Source: Bryobacterales bacterium (GTDB lineage: Bacteria > Acidobacteriota > Terriglobia > Bryobacterales > Bryobacteraceae). Taken from it: a stretch of DNA of 64,000 bases. Positions within the stretch are counted from its first letter, which is position 1; each line of letters begins with the position of its first letter. This document shows positions 50,729-59,319 of the stretch, one piece after another. A program made the position numbers and the translations under genes. The DNA lies in the NCBI GenBank assembly GCA_020852175.1, contig JADZBH010000067.1, positions 1 to 64,000 of the forward strand, written 5' to 3'. The notes beneath the pieces are model-generated. The model ran no database searches, had not been told where the DNA came from, and saw only the letters and a list, made by a program, of their open reading frames with translations.

Positions 50729-52432
50729 ATGCAACAAACGGCCGTTTCGGGTGAGTATGGGGCGGCGGGCGCGCCCCGTCGGGTGTATGACCTCGAAGAT
50801 TATTTGAACGTGGTGCGGCGGAACTGGCAGTGGATCGCCGGCCCCATGCTGGTCTGCCTGACCGTGGCCACCGTGGCGGCTTTCTTCTGGCCGAACACGT
50901 TCGAGTCGATGGCGGCCATTCGCGTGGTGCCGCCGCAGGTGCCCGAGCGCCTGGTGCCGACCAACGTCAACCTGCAGATGGGCGAGCGCGTCCGTGCCAT
51001 GGCGCAGACGATTCTGAGCCGCAACACCCTGACCAACATCATCACCACGCACGATTTGTACCGCAAGGACCGCGGCCGGCTGCCCATGGAAGATGTCATC
51101 GAGAACATGCGGAAGGATATCTCGATCAACAACATCCGCAACCTGGGCGGACGCGACAACGGTTCCACGGCGTTCCAGATCAGCTTCTCCTATGAAAACC
51201 GCCACGTCGCGCAGAAGGTGACGCGCGACCTTATGACGCGGTTCATCGACGAGAACATCCGCGAACGGTCCCAGCAGTCGCAGATGACGACACAATTCCT
51301 GCGCGAACAGCACGAGGAAGCCAAACGCGAACTGGAGACGATCGAGCAGAGAATCGTTGCCTTCCGCAGCAGCAATCAGGGGCGTCTGCCCGAACAGATG
51401 GATATGAACCTGAGCCAGATCACGGCTATGGACCAGCGGATCAACTCGTTGAATACCTCGATGAGCCGGGCCAACCAGGACCGCCTGGTGTTGGAAGGCG
51501 AGATGCGGGCACTGCGCGAAAAACTGGGTTCTCTGCCCAAGACGGTGTCTCCGATGATGGGCGCCGGCTCCGGTTCCTCGCCGCAGGCGCAAAGCGACCC
51601 GGCGCTGCAAAGGATGAACGCCGGCATCGCCCAGATGGAAGGGCAGCTTCAGCAGATGCTCGACGTGTACAAGGAAACCTATCCCGACGTGCAGAGAATG
51701 CGGCAGAACATCGCCGCCGCGCGCCGGAACCGCGACCAGTATGTGAATGCGGCCATGGCGTTGCCCCCGTCGGCCGGCGGAGGCTCCGCCGACAATCCTG
51801 TGCGCGCCGCCGCCCCCGTCAAGCCGCGCGAGGCCGTCGACATCGAAGCCGAGATCGAGAAGTTGCGCGGCCAGGTTCGCGCCCGCGAGTTGGAAGCCGA
51901 ACGCTATCTGCACGAGATCGCCGAAACCGAGCAGAAACAGCGGGCCATTCAGGCGCGGATCGAGTCCGGTCCGGCCGGGGCGCAGAACTACGAGTTGCTG
52001 CTGCGCGACCGGGAATCGGCCAAGGCCAAGTACGACGATTTCACCCGGAAGCTGAACAACTCGGCCATCGCCACGGACCTGGAGAACCGAAAGCAGGGCG
52101 AAACGCTGGAAGTGCTGGACCTGCCCTCGCTGCCCGAAACGCCGACGGCGCCCAAGCGCCCGTTGATCATCGGCGGCGGCGTGCTGGCCGGACTCGTTCT
52201 GGGATTGGCTCTGGTGGCCTTCCGGGAAGCCAAGGACGCCTCGCTCAAGACACTGAAGGATGTCCGCACCTACACCCAGTACGCCGTGCTGGGCAGCTTT
52301 CCGCTGCTCGAGAACGACATGATCATCCGCCGCCGGCGCCGGTTTACCTGGCTGGGGTGGTTCACCGGCATCGTGGTGTCGCTCGTGGCGATCAGCGCTT
52401 CGGTGTACTACTACTACAACGTCCGCCTGTAG
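50729..52432 (+). CDS. Wzz/GumC-type polysaccharide chain-length regulator
   Basis: A 567-residue inner-membrane polysaccharide co-polymerase. One membrane helix near residues 35-55 (WIAGPMLVCLTVATVAAFF), a long periplasmic part with two coiled-coil blocks (about 170-330 and 370-460), the proline-rich LPSLPETPTAPKRP, and a final helix followed by a second at 540-562. No kinase domain is attached; the BY-kinase is the next gene, as in Gram-positive-type systems. Confidence 0.9.
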   Translation: MQQTAVSGEYGAAGAPRRVYDLEDYLNVVRRNWQWIAGPMLVCLTVATVAAFFWPNTFESMAAIRVVPPQVPERLVPTNVNLQMGERVRAMAQTILSRNTLTNIITTHDLYRKDRGRLPMEDVIENMRKDISINNIRNLGGRDNGSTAFQISFSYENRHVAQKVTRDLMTRFIDENIRERSQQSQMTTQFLREQHEEAKRELETIEQRIVAFRSSNQGRLPEQMDMNLSQITAMDQRINSLNTSMSRANQDRLVLEGEMRALREKLGSLPKTVSPMMGAGSGSSPQAQSDPALQRMNAGIAQMEGQLQQMLDVYKETYPDVQRMRQNIAAARRNRDQYVNAAMALPPSAGGGSADNPVRAAAPVKPREAVDIEAEIEKLRGQVRARELEAERYLHEIAETEQKQRAIQARIESGPAGAQNYELLLRDRESAKAKYDDFTRKLNNSAIATDLENRKQGETLEVLDLPSLPETPTAPKRPLIIGGGVLAGLVLGLALVAFREAKDASLKTLKDVRTYTQYAVLGSFPLLENDMIIRRRRRFTWLGWFTGIVVSLVAISASVYYYYNVRL

Positions 52433-52507
52433 ACGCACTGAAGACGCCCATCAGAGGAATAAGGCGATGAACGATAAGAATGCAATGTCCCTTCGGAGAA
52501 ACCCCGC

Positions 52508-53401
52508 ATGAGCCGTGTACACGACGCCCTGCGCCGCGCCGAATCCCTCGGCACGCCGGCGCCGCAGGGAGCCGCGCTGCCGCCCCTGTCCTCGATGGGT
52601 TCGACGCCCATGACCGAGCCCGGCTCTTTCCACGGCCTGTTGGAGCAGATCAAGGAAGTGCCCTGGGACCCCAATCCCGAGGCGCATATCATCGACCACA
52701 CGAAGGTGACCGATGCGCCTTCGGAGGAGTTCCGCAGCCTGCGGACCCGGTTGAACCACATGCAGGGCCTGCAACCGTTGCGCTCGCTGGTGGTGACCTC
52801 GGCCTCGCCGGCCGAAGGAAAATCCTTCACGGCGGCCAACCTCGCCGTCGTGCAGAGCCACTTGCAGAACAACTTCACGCTGCTGTGCGATTTCGACTTC
52901 CGGCGGCCCATCGCGCATAACCTGTTCCAGATCGACCGTTCGCCGGGCATCACCGATTACCTCCAGGGCAAGGTGGCCCTGAGCGAGGCGATCCGCCGCA
53001 TCCAGGGCACGAACCTGTTCGTGATGCCCGCCGGGGAAACCGTGGCCAACCCGCTGGAACTGCTGAACCTGCCCGAGGTGAAGACGCTGCTGACACGGTT
53101 GCCGCAACTGTTCAAGTGGATCATCATCGATTCGCCGCCCCTGTTGTTCGCCGCCGACGCGAACCTGCTGTCCACGCTGTGCGACGGCACGCTGCTGGTG
53201 GTGCGCCTGGGGGCGACCACGATCGATTCGGTCACGCGCGCCTTGCAATCCATGAGCCACAACAACGTGCTGGGCGTGGTGGCCAACGGAGCCAAGCGCG
53301 GCGAACTCTATTCGAAGTACACCTACTATCACGCCTACTACTACGAAGAGGACGACAAGAACCCCGCGCCCCCGACGGCTGCGGACGAGGAAGAGGAATA
53401 G
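52508..53401 (+). CDS. BY-family tyrosine kinase (CpsD/CapB-like)
   Basis: A 297-residue cytoplasmic P-loop kinase controlling polymer assembly through Wzz. Walker A SASPAEGKSF (about 99-108), Walker A' LLCDFDFRRP and Walker B WIIIDSPPLL are present. The C-terminus carries the tyrosine cluster YSKYTYYHAYYYEEDD that is autophosphorylated in this family. It lies 75 bases after the Wzz gene. Confidence 0.92.
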   Translation: MSRVHDALRRAESLGTPAPQGAALPPLSSMGSTPMTEPGSFHGLLEQIKEVPWDPNPEAHIIDHTKVTDAPSEEFRSLRTRLNHMQGLQPLRSLVVTSASPAEGKSFTAANLAVVQSHLQNNFTLLCDFDFRRPIAHNLFQIDRSPGITDYLQGKVALSEAIRRIQGTNLFVMPAGETVANPLELLNLPEVKTLLTRLPQLFKWIIIDSPPLLFAADANLLSTLCDGTLLVVRLGATTIDSVTRALQSMSHNNVLGVVANGAKRGELYSKYTYYHAYYYEEDDKNPAPPTAADEEEE

Positions 53402-53457
53402 CGGCCGGCGGAGCGTCAAGGCCGCTCGGGGTCCATGCCGATTCAGTAGAATGAAGA

Positions 53458-54312
53458 ATGGCGTCGCTTCGATGCCGACAGCCCTCCTTCAGGAAGCTTG
53501 CATCAAACATGGAAATTCTCCGGCAGGGCGCAACCGCCCAAAGCGCCCGTGTGGCCCTCTTCGATTTTGACGGCACGATCTCGACGATCCGCTCCGGGTG
53601 GGTCGACGTCATGGTGCCCATGATGGTGGAGGAACTGGCGGCCACCAGGTCGGGCGAGAGCGAAGCCGCGCTCACCGAAATCGTCCGCGAGTTTGTCGGC
53701 CGGCTCACGGGCCGGCAAACCATCTATCAGATGATCGAACTGGCCGATCAGATCACCAAGCGCGGCGGCAGCCCCAAGGACCCGCTGGAGTACAAGCACC
53801 GCTACCTGGAACTGCTGTGGGTACAGATCAAGGACCGCGTGGAGGCCCTGGAAACCGGCAAGGCCCCGGCGCTGGACTATGTGGTGCCGGGCACGTTCGA
53901 ACTGCTGGATGCTCTGCGCGAACGCGGCCTCACCTTCTATCTCGCCTCGGGCACCGACCACGACTATATGAAGCGCGAGGCTCATCTGCTGGGCCTGGAG
54001 AAGTATTTCGGCGAGCATATCTACGGCGCTCTGGACGATTACAAGAGCTTCTCCAAGGCGATTCTCATTCAGAAGCTGATCCAGACGGCCGGCGTGCGGG
54101 GCGAGGAGTTCCTGGGCTTCGGCGACGGCTATGTGGAGATCGAGAACGTGCGCTCGGTGGGCGGAGTCACCGTGGGCGTGGCCAGCGACGAGCCGGCCTG
54201 CCTGACGGTGGACGGCTGGAAGCGCGAACGCCTGGTGCAAGTCGGCGCCGACTACATCGTGCCCAACTTTCTGTGCCACGGCGAGCTTTGCGCCACGCTA
54301 TTTCCCCGATAA
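53458..54312 (+). CDS. HAD-superfamily phosphatase
   Basis: A 284-residue haloacid-dehalogenase-type hydrolase. Motif I VALFDFDGTIST, motif II FYLASGTD, a helical cap between them, and motif IV FGDGYVEIENV. The exact substrate is unknown; neighbours suggest a sugar phosphate. The ATG at 53458 gives 17 extra residues (MASLRCRQPS...), but the ATG at 53509 has an upstream AGGAAG, and a -10-like TAGAAT at 53447-53452 would put the transcript start at or past 53458. The shorter form is plausible. Confidence 0.82.
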   Translation: MASLRCRQPSFRKLASNMEILRQGATAQSARVALFDFDGTISTIRSGWVDVMVPMMVEELAATRSGESEAALTEIVREFVGRLTGRQTIYQMIELADQITKRGGSPKDPLEYKHRYLELLWVQIKDRVEALETGKAPALDYVVPGTFELLDALRERGLTFYLASGTDHDYMKREAHLLGLEKYFGEHIYGALDDYKSFSKAILIQKLIQTAGVRGEEFLGFGDGYVEIENVRSVGGVTVGVASDEPACLTVDGWKRERLVQVGADYIVPNFLCHGELCATLFPR

Positions 54313-54323
54313 GGCCCACTCCC

Positions 54324-55307
54324 GTGCCCTCACGCTACCCGCTGTTTGACCGTTCCCGCCTGCTGGTGAAGCCGCTGGCCGAAAGAACGAACGACCTGAA
54401 ACTGGAGCGCTGGCTGGCGCTGGACGATCCCACGCCCGAGTACGGGCACGCGGACCTGGCCGCCGTGGCCCGGCGTCTGCATGAGGCCCGCCAGCGGGGC
54501 TCGGCCCGTCTGCTCATGATGGGCGCCCATGTGCTGCGGGCCGGCGTGAACCGCCACATCATCGACCTGATGGAGCGCGGCCTCGTCTCACACATCGCCA
54601 TGAACGGGGCGGGCGCGATTCACGACTACGAACTGGCCCGCATTGGCGCCACCACCGAGAGCGTGGCGCGCTACATCCGCACCGGCGAGTTCGGACTGTG
54701 GAGCGAGACGGGCGAGTTGAACGAGTGGATCCGCGATGCCGCCGCCCTGGGCGAAGGCTTGGGCGAGCACACCGGCCGGCGGATTTTGGAGAGCAGCTTC
54801 CCGCACAAGGACCTCAGCGTGTACGCGCATGCCTACCGGCTGGGCGTGCCGGTCACGGTCCATTGCGGCATTGGCTACGATATCCTCCACGAACACCCGA
54901 ACTGTGACGGAGCCGCGATCGGACAGGCCAGCTACACGGACTTTCTCATCTTCGCCCGCGCCATGGAGTCGATGGAGGGCGGCGTGATGCTGAGCTTCGG
55001 CTCGGCGATCATGGCTCCGGAGGTGTACCTGAAAGCCCTGGCCATGGCTCGCAACGTGGCTCATCAGCAGGGCCGCTCCATCCGCGGCTTCACCACCGCG
55101 GTCTTCGACATGGTGCCGATCCGCGGCGACATCCACCATGAGTTGCCCAAGACCGACCCCGGCTACTACTTCCGCCCGCACAAGACGATTCTGGTGCGCA
55201 CGGTGGCCGACGGGGGCGAAAGCTACTATTTTTGCGGCGACCACCGCGCGACGCTTCCCGCGCTGCGCCGCGCCGCGCTCTGCACCGAATCCGGAGCCGC
55301 ACAATGA
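54324..55307 (+). CDS. Deoxyhypusine-synthase-like protein of unknown function
   Basis: A 327-residue protein starting with GTG at 54324. It has the flavour of the deoxyhypusine synthase family (NAD-binding Rossmann-like): MGAHVLRAGVNRHIIDLMERG, IAMNGAGAIHDYELARIG, VPVTVHCGIGYDILHEHPN and GGVMLSFGSAIMAPEVYLKAL. The lysine region of true deoxyhypusine synthase is not visible, and bacteria lack eIF5A, so its substrate must differ. It overlaps the PfkB kinase start by four bases and follows the HAD gene by 11, placing it inside a sugar-phosphate operon. I do not know its reaction. Confidence 0.6.
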   Translation: MPSRYPLFDRSRLLVKPLAERTNDLKLERWLALDDPTPEYGHADLAAVARRLHEARQRGSARLLMMGAHVLRAGVNRHIIDLMERGLVSHIAMNGAGAIHDYELARIGATTESVARYIRTGEFGLWSETGELNEWIRDAAALGEGLGEHTGRRILESSFPHKDLSVYAHAYRLGVPVTVHCGIGYDILHEHPNCDGAAIGQASYTDFLIFARAMESMEGGVMLSFGSAIMAPEVYLKALAMARNVAHQQGRSIRGFTTAVFDMVPIRGDIHHELPKTDPGYYFRPHKTILVRTVADGGESYYFCGDHRATLPALRRAALCTESGAAQ

Positions 55308-56290
55308 CACCCGAGGCCATCCTTCGACGTTTTCCCCAGTTGAGCGCGCTTGTCGTCGGCGATATCTGCCTGGACCGCTGGTGCACCTACGATCCGGCGC
55401 TCGCCGAGGCTTCTCGCGAAACCGGGCTTCCCCGCGTGGCCGTCACCCGCGTCGAGACGACGCCCGGAGCCGGCGGAACCATCGCCAACAACCTGGCCGC
55501 CCTGGGCGCCGGGCGCATCGCCGTGCTGGGCGCCATCGGCGAGGACGGCTTCGGCTGGGAGTTGCAGCGCGCCCTGCGCCTTCGCAACATCTCGCCGGAC
55601 CTGCTGGTGGCTTCCTCCAGCCTGCAAACCTTCACCTACACCAAACATTGGAACGCCGCCACGGGCGAGGAGGACCTGCCGCGGACGGATTTCATCAACG
55701 CCCAGCCGCTGGCGTCCGAGGTGGAACGCCGCATCGTGGCCACGCTCGGCGCGCACGCGGCGAGCTTCGACGTGATCCTGGTCAGCGACCAATCCGAGAC
55801 CGAGGCCGGAGGCGTGGTGACGCCGGCCGTGCGCGAGGCCGTGTGCAGGCTCACCAACCGCGTCGTGTGGGTGGATTCGCGCCTTCGTTCCGAACTGTTC
55901 CATAACGTGATCGTGAAGCCGAACCAGAGGGAGGCCGAAGAGGCCTGCCAGCGTCTGTTCGGCCGCGTGGACTACCACGCGCTGCGGCGCCACATCGGCC
56001 CGCAACCGCTCGTGGTGACCCAGGGCGGCGGCGGCGTGATCGTCGTGGACGGCACCGGCGAGCACCGCGTGCCCACCATTCCCGTTCCCAACCCCGTGGA
56101 TATCTGCGGCGCCGGGGACAGCTTTTCGGCCGGCGCGTCGCTGGCCATGGCCGCCTGCGGCGACATCCACGAAGCGGCGCGCATCGGCAACCTTGTCGCC
56201 TCGGTCACCATCATGAAAAAGGGAACCGGAACGGCAACTCCCGGCGAGGTGATCGCCGCCGGAACGCGCAGTCCCGCCACGGCGCCATGA
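55304..56290 (+). CDS. PfkB-family sugar kinase (HldE N-domain/RfaE1-like)
   Basis: A 328-residue ribokinase-fold kinase. ALVVGDICLDRWC at the N-terminus, GGTIANNLAALGAG, the PNQREAEEAC strand and the catalytic NPVDICGAGDSFSAG (anion hole and Asp base) match RfaE domain 1, which phosphorylates heptose 7-phosphate at C1. No nucleotidyltransferase domain is attached. It is coupled to the genes on both sides by four-base overlaps. The substrate remains an inference. Confidence 0.85.
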   Translation: MTPEAILRRFPQLSALVVGDICLDRWCTYDPALAEASRETGLPRVAVTRVETTPGAGGTIANNLAALGAGRIAVLGAIGEDGFGWELQRALRLRNISPDLLVASSSLQTFTYTKHWNAATGEEDLPRTDFINAQPLASEVERRIVATLGAHAASFDVILVSDQSETEAGGVVTPAVREAVCRLTNRVVWVDSRLRSELFHNVIVKPNQREAEEACQRLFGRVDYHALRRHIGPQPLVVTQGGGGVIVVDGTGEHRVPTIPVPNPVDICGAGDSFSAGASLAMAACGDIHEAARIGNLVASVTIMKKGTGTATPGEVIAAGTRSPATAP

Positions 56291-57174
56291 ACGTTCTCGC
56301 TCTCGATATCGGCGGCACCAAGTTCACCCTCGCGCTGTTCGAGGAAGGCCGCATGAGCCGCCGCGTTTCCCGCGCCACCGACCGCGAGGGCGGACGCGGC
56401 TGGATGCTGTCGGCCATCGCCGCTCAGGTGGCGGCCTGGCGGGCCGAGGGTGCGCGGTTCGACCGCTGCGGCATCGGCTTCGGAGGCCCCGTGCTGTTCG
56501 ACCGCCAGCGCGTGGCCCTTTCCACGCACGTCGGCGGCTGGAGCGACTTCGACCTTGCCGCCTGGGCCGCGAACGAGTTCGGCGTGCCCGCCGTCATGGA
56601 CAACGACGCCAACGCTGGAGCTCTCGGCGAAGGCTTTCACGGCGCGGGAGCCGTGGCGCCCGGCCGCCCCGCCGACCCGCTCTTCTACATGACGCTCTCC
56701 ACGGGCATCGGCGGCGGCATCCTCTCCTCGGGCCGCGTGCTGCGCGGCGCCGATTCCTACGCGGGCGAGGTGGGCCACACCGTGATCCGTCCCGGCGGCC
56801 CGGAGTGCCTGTGCGGCGCGCACGGCTGTTTCGAGCGCATGTGCGGCGGCTTGTGGCTGGAGCGCGATCACGGCCGCCCCGCCCACGAACTGCTGCGCGA
56901 TCCCGCGTTCACCGCGCGTTATGCGGCCGACCTGGCCGCTGGATTGAAGACGATTCTGATGCTGCTGAACCCCGAGCGTCTTGTGATCGGGGGCGGTATC
57001 GGCAAAGCCGGCGAGCCGCTGTTCGGGCCGCTGCGCCAGGAACTGGCGCGCCAGATGACGGCCTGGAGCCGCGCCCGCCAGGATATCCGTCCGGCCGCGC
57101 TCGGCGACGACAGCGTGCTGTGGGGCGCCCTGGTCCTGGCCGGGACGCAACCGCCCGCGCATCCGGCAGCCTGA
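56287..57174 (+). CDS. ROK-family sugar kinase
   Basis: A 295-residue ROK kinase. ALDIGGTKFTLALF is the ATP phosphate loop, VMDNDANAGALGE carries the catalytic Asp, STGIGGGIL follows, and the zinc-binding ECLCGAHGCFE is complete (CxCGxxGCxE). No DNA-binding domain, so it is a kinase and not a repressor; glucose, N-acetylmannosamine or a related sugar is likely. Coupled to the upstream PfkB kinase (ATGA). Confidence 0.9.
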   Translation: MNVLALDIGGTKFTLALFEEGRMSRRVSRATDREGGRGWMLSAIAAQVAAWRAEGARFDRCGIGFGGPVLFDRQRVALSTHVGGWSDFDLAAWAANEFGVPAVMDNDANAGALGEGFHGAGAVAPGRPADPLFYMTLSTGIGGGILSSGRVLRGADSYAGEVGHTVIRPGGPECLCGAHGCFERMCGGLWLERDHGRPAHELLRDPAFTARYAADLAAGLKTILMLLNPERLVIGGGIGKAGEPLFGPLRQELARQMTAWSRARQDIRPAALGDDSVLWGALVLAGTQPPAHPAA

Positions 57175-57186
57175 AAGGAAATCACC

Positions 57187-57759
57187 ATGAGCACTTCCCA
57201 CCTGTCCTTCCCAGCCCTGTATAAGCAGGAGTTGATCGAGGCCATCGAGCGCATCCCGCTCGACCGTGTCGGCCAGGCCATCGAAATCTTTCGCGAGGCT
57301 CGCAAGGCCGGGCGCACCATCTTCACCTGCGGTAACGGCGGCAGCGCCTCGACGGCCTCCCACTTCGTGTGCGACATCGTGAAAGGGGCCAGCTACCAGC
57401 GCGGCGAGCGCTTCCGCATGATGTCGTTGAACGACTCGCTGGCGACCTTGACGGCGTACTCCAACGATGTAGCGTATGAGATCGCGTTTGTCGAGCAATT
57501 AAAGAACTTCGCCCAGCGGGACGATGTGGTATTGGCGATCAGCGGTTCGGGCAACTCGCCCAACGTGGTGAAGGCGGTGGAATACGCCAATTCCATCGGC
57601 TGCCGGACCATCGCCCTGTCCGGACGTGACGGGGGGAAGCTGGGAGCCGCGGCGCAATTGAATATTCAGGTCGGCGTGCCTCACATGGGCCGGATCGAGG
57701 ACGCGCACATGATCATCTGCCACATGATCGGCTACTACTTCATGGAAGAGGGGAACTGA
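57187..57759 (+). CDS. gmhA: SIS-domain phosphoheptose isomerase, GmhA-like
   Basis: A 190-residue sugar isomerase expected to convert sedoheptulose 7-phosphate to D-glycero-D-manno-heptose 7-phosphate. CGNGGSASTASHFVCDIVKG, SNDVAYE, SGSGNSPNVVKAVEYA and EDAHMIICHMIGYYF follow GmhA, including the metal/substrate histidines. It is the best anchor for a heptose role of this operon. Related DiaA-type SIS proteins act in replication, but context argues against that. Confidence 0.85.
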   Translation: MSTSHLSFPALYKQELIEAIERIPLDRVGQAIEIFREARKAGRTIFTCGNGGSASTASHFVCDIVKGASYQRGERFRMMSLNDSLATLTAYSNDVAYEIAFVEQLKNFAQRDDVVLAISGSGNSPNVVKAVEYANSIGCRTIALSGRDGGKLGAAAQLNIQVGVPHMGRIEDAHMIICHMIGYYFMEEGN

Positions 57760-57810
57760 GGGCCGAGGAGAGCCCGGCGCGCTCCTGGCGGTTCCCGGTA
57801 TGGATCGGGT

Positions 57811-59280
57811 ATGCAGGAGCGTCTCACTCGCGAGGAGGCCGTCGAAGCACGGCTGAGCCAGATTCTCCAACGGAGCGACTTCCCCGCTCTGGCCGAACAC
57901 CTACAGGAACTGCTGGCCAGCCTGGCCAATCCGAATGCCACGGCCGGGGCGGTCGCGAACATCATCGGTAAGGATGTCGGCCTCTCGCTGCGGATCATCC
58001 GCACGGCGAACTCGATTCAGTACAACCGTTCGGGCCGTCAGATCCTGGCCCTGCCCCATGCAGTGGCCCTGATGGGACTGGAGACCATCCGGGACCTGGC
58101 GGCCGGGCTGATGATGGTCCACCATTTCCGCAGCCGTCCGCCCGGCGTGCGGCAGTTGCTCGCCTTGTCGCTGCTGAGCGCCAATCACGCCCGCGAGGGC
58201 GCCCGCGCCTCGAACTATCCGCGCACCGAGGAGGCCTATCTCTGCGGCCTGTTCCGGAACCTGGGCGAGGTGCTGATGGCCTGCTACTTTCCGGCGGACT
58301 ACGCGCGGGTGATCGCTTACATGACCGGGAACCGCGCGGGGGAAAAAGAAGCCTGCCTGCGTCTGTTGGGCTTCCCTTACGAAGAGTTGGGGCGCGAGGT
58401 GGTCCGGCGGTGGAACCTGCCCTCGCAGGTGGCGCGCGTGCTGGACGAAACGGCGCCCGCAGTCATCACCAACCCCTATACGGAGGAGCAGCACCTGGCA
58501 CTGCTGGCCGGCTTCGGCCACGAACTGACCGCGGCGCTGCACCGGGTTCCGCCGGACCAGAGTGCAGCACGGCTGGACCGTGTGTTGCGCGTCTTCGCCA
58601 AGTCGCTCCGGTTGACCGGGAAGTCGCTGGGCAGGATCGCCCACACGGCCATCGAGGACACGAAGGCCACCTTTAAGACGCTGCAACTGCCGCTGGATCA
58701 ACTGCGGCTGGAAAAACAGGTGGAACTGGCGCTGCACGCCGGGCTGATCGCGCCTCCGGAAACGAACCGGGACGGCGCGGCGTCGCCGGAGTGGAACGAT
58801 GTGGCGCGCGACCTCCACAACGGAGGGCTGCAACAACTGCTGGGGCGGATTCTCGAATTAGGGCTGGACACGGAAGGATTCGAGCGCGCCGTGTTTGGGC
58901 TGATTTCGCCGGCACACGATGCCATCCGGGGCCGCCTGCACGCCGGCGCCGCCAATGCGGAGTGGGTAGGCCGGTTTGGTTTTCCTCTGGAGCGCCGCGC
59001 CGGACCGCTGACGGCGGCGCTGGTGGGAAAACGCGACCTGTATGTGTGCGGCGGTCCGTATCTGGATTCCGACTTCGCCCGCACTCTGGAAGCCGGCTGC
59101 TTCGTTCTTCTGCCCGTGGTGATCGACGGGCTTGTGGCCGGCTGTCTCTACTTCGACCGCCCGTCGCCTCCCGGCACGGCGAGGAAAGCCGAGCCGGAAG
59201 TGCCGCGCAACCTGGTGCGGGCGCGCGACCTGGCGGCCGAGGCCATCGCGGCGCGCCACACCGGGACGGCGGGCTTTTGA
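57811..59280 (+). CDS. HDOD-domain protein with C-terminal GAF-like region
   Basis: A 489-residue signalling protein. The HDOD domain (about 15-215) reads FPALAEHLQELLASLANPN, IIGKDVGLSLRIIRTANS and HAVALMGLETIRDLAAGL. After a helical middle, residues about 325-470 look GAF-like (FERAVFGLISPAHDAI...GCFVLLPVVIDGLVAGCLYFD). HDOD proteins lack the catalytic HD residues and usually relay regulation. It lies 51 bases after gmhA and may tie polymer synthesis to a signal. Confidence 0.83.
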   Translation: MQERLTREEAVEARLSQILQRSDFPALAEHLQELLASLANPNATAGAVANIIGKDVGLSLRIIRTANSIQYNRSGRQILALPHAVALMGLETIRDLAAGLMMVHHFRSRPPGVRQLLALSLLSANHAREGARASNYPRTEEAYLCGLFRNLGEVLMACYFPADYARVIAYMTGNRAGEKEACLRLLGFPYEELGREVVRRWNLPSQVARVLDETAPAVITNPYTEEQHLALLAGFGHELTAALHRVPPDQSAARLDRVLRVFAKSLRLTGKSLGRIAHTAIEDTKATFKTLQLPLDQLRLEKQVELALHAGLIAPPETNRDGAASPEWNDVARDLHNGGLQQLLGRILELGLDTEGFERAVFGLISPAHDAIRGRLHAGAANAEWVGRFGFPLERRAGPLTAALVGKRDLYVCGGPYLDSDFARTLEAGCFVLLPVVIDGLVAGCLYFDRPSPPGTARKAEPEVPRNLVRARDLAAEAIAARHTGTAGF

Positions 59281-59319
59281 GTCCGGCGCCCCGGCGGCGC
59301 ACCCCGTTTCAGCTTCGGT

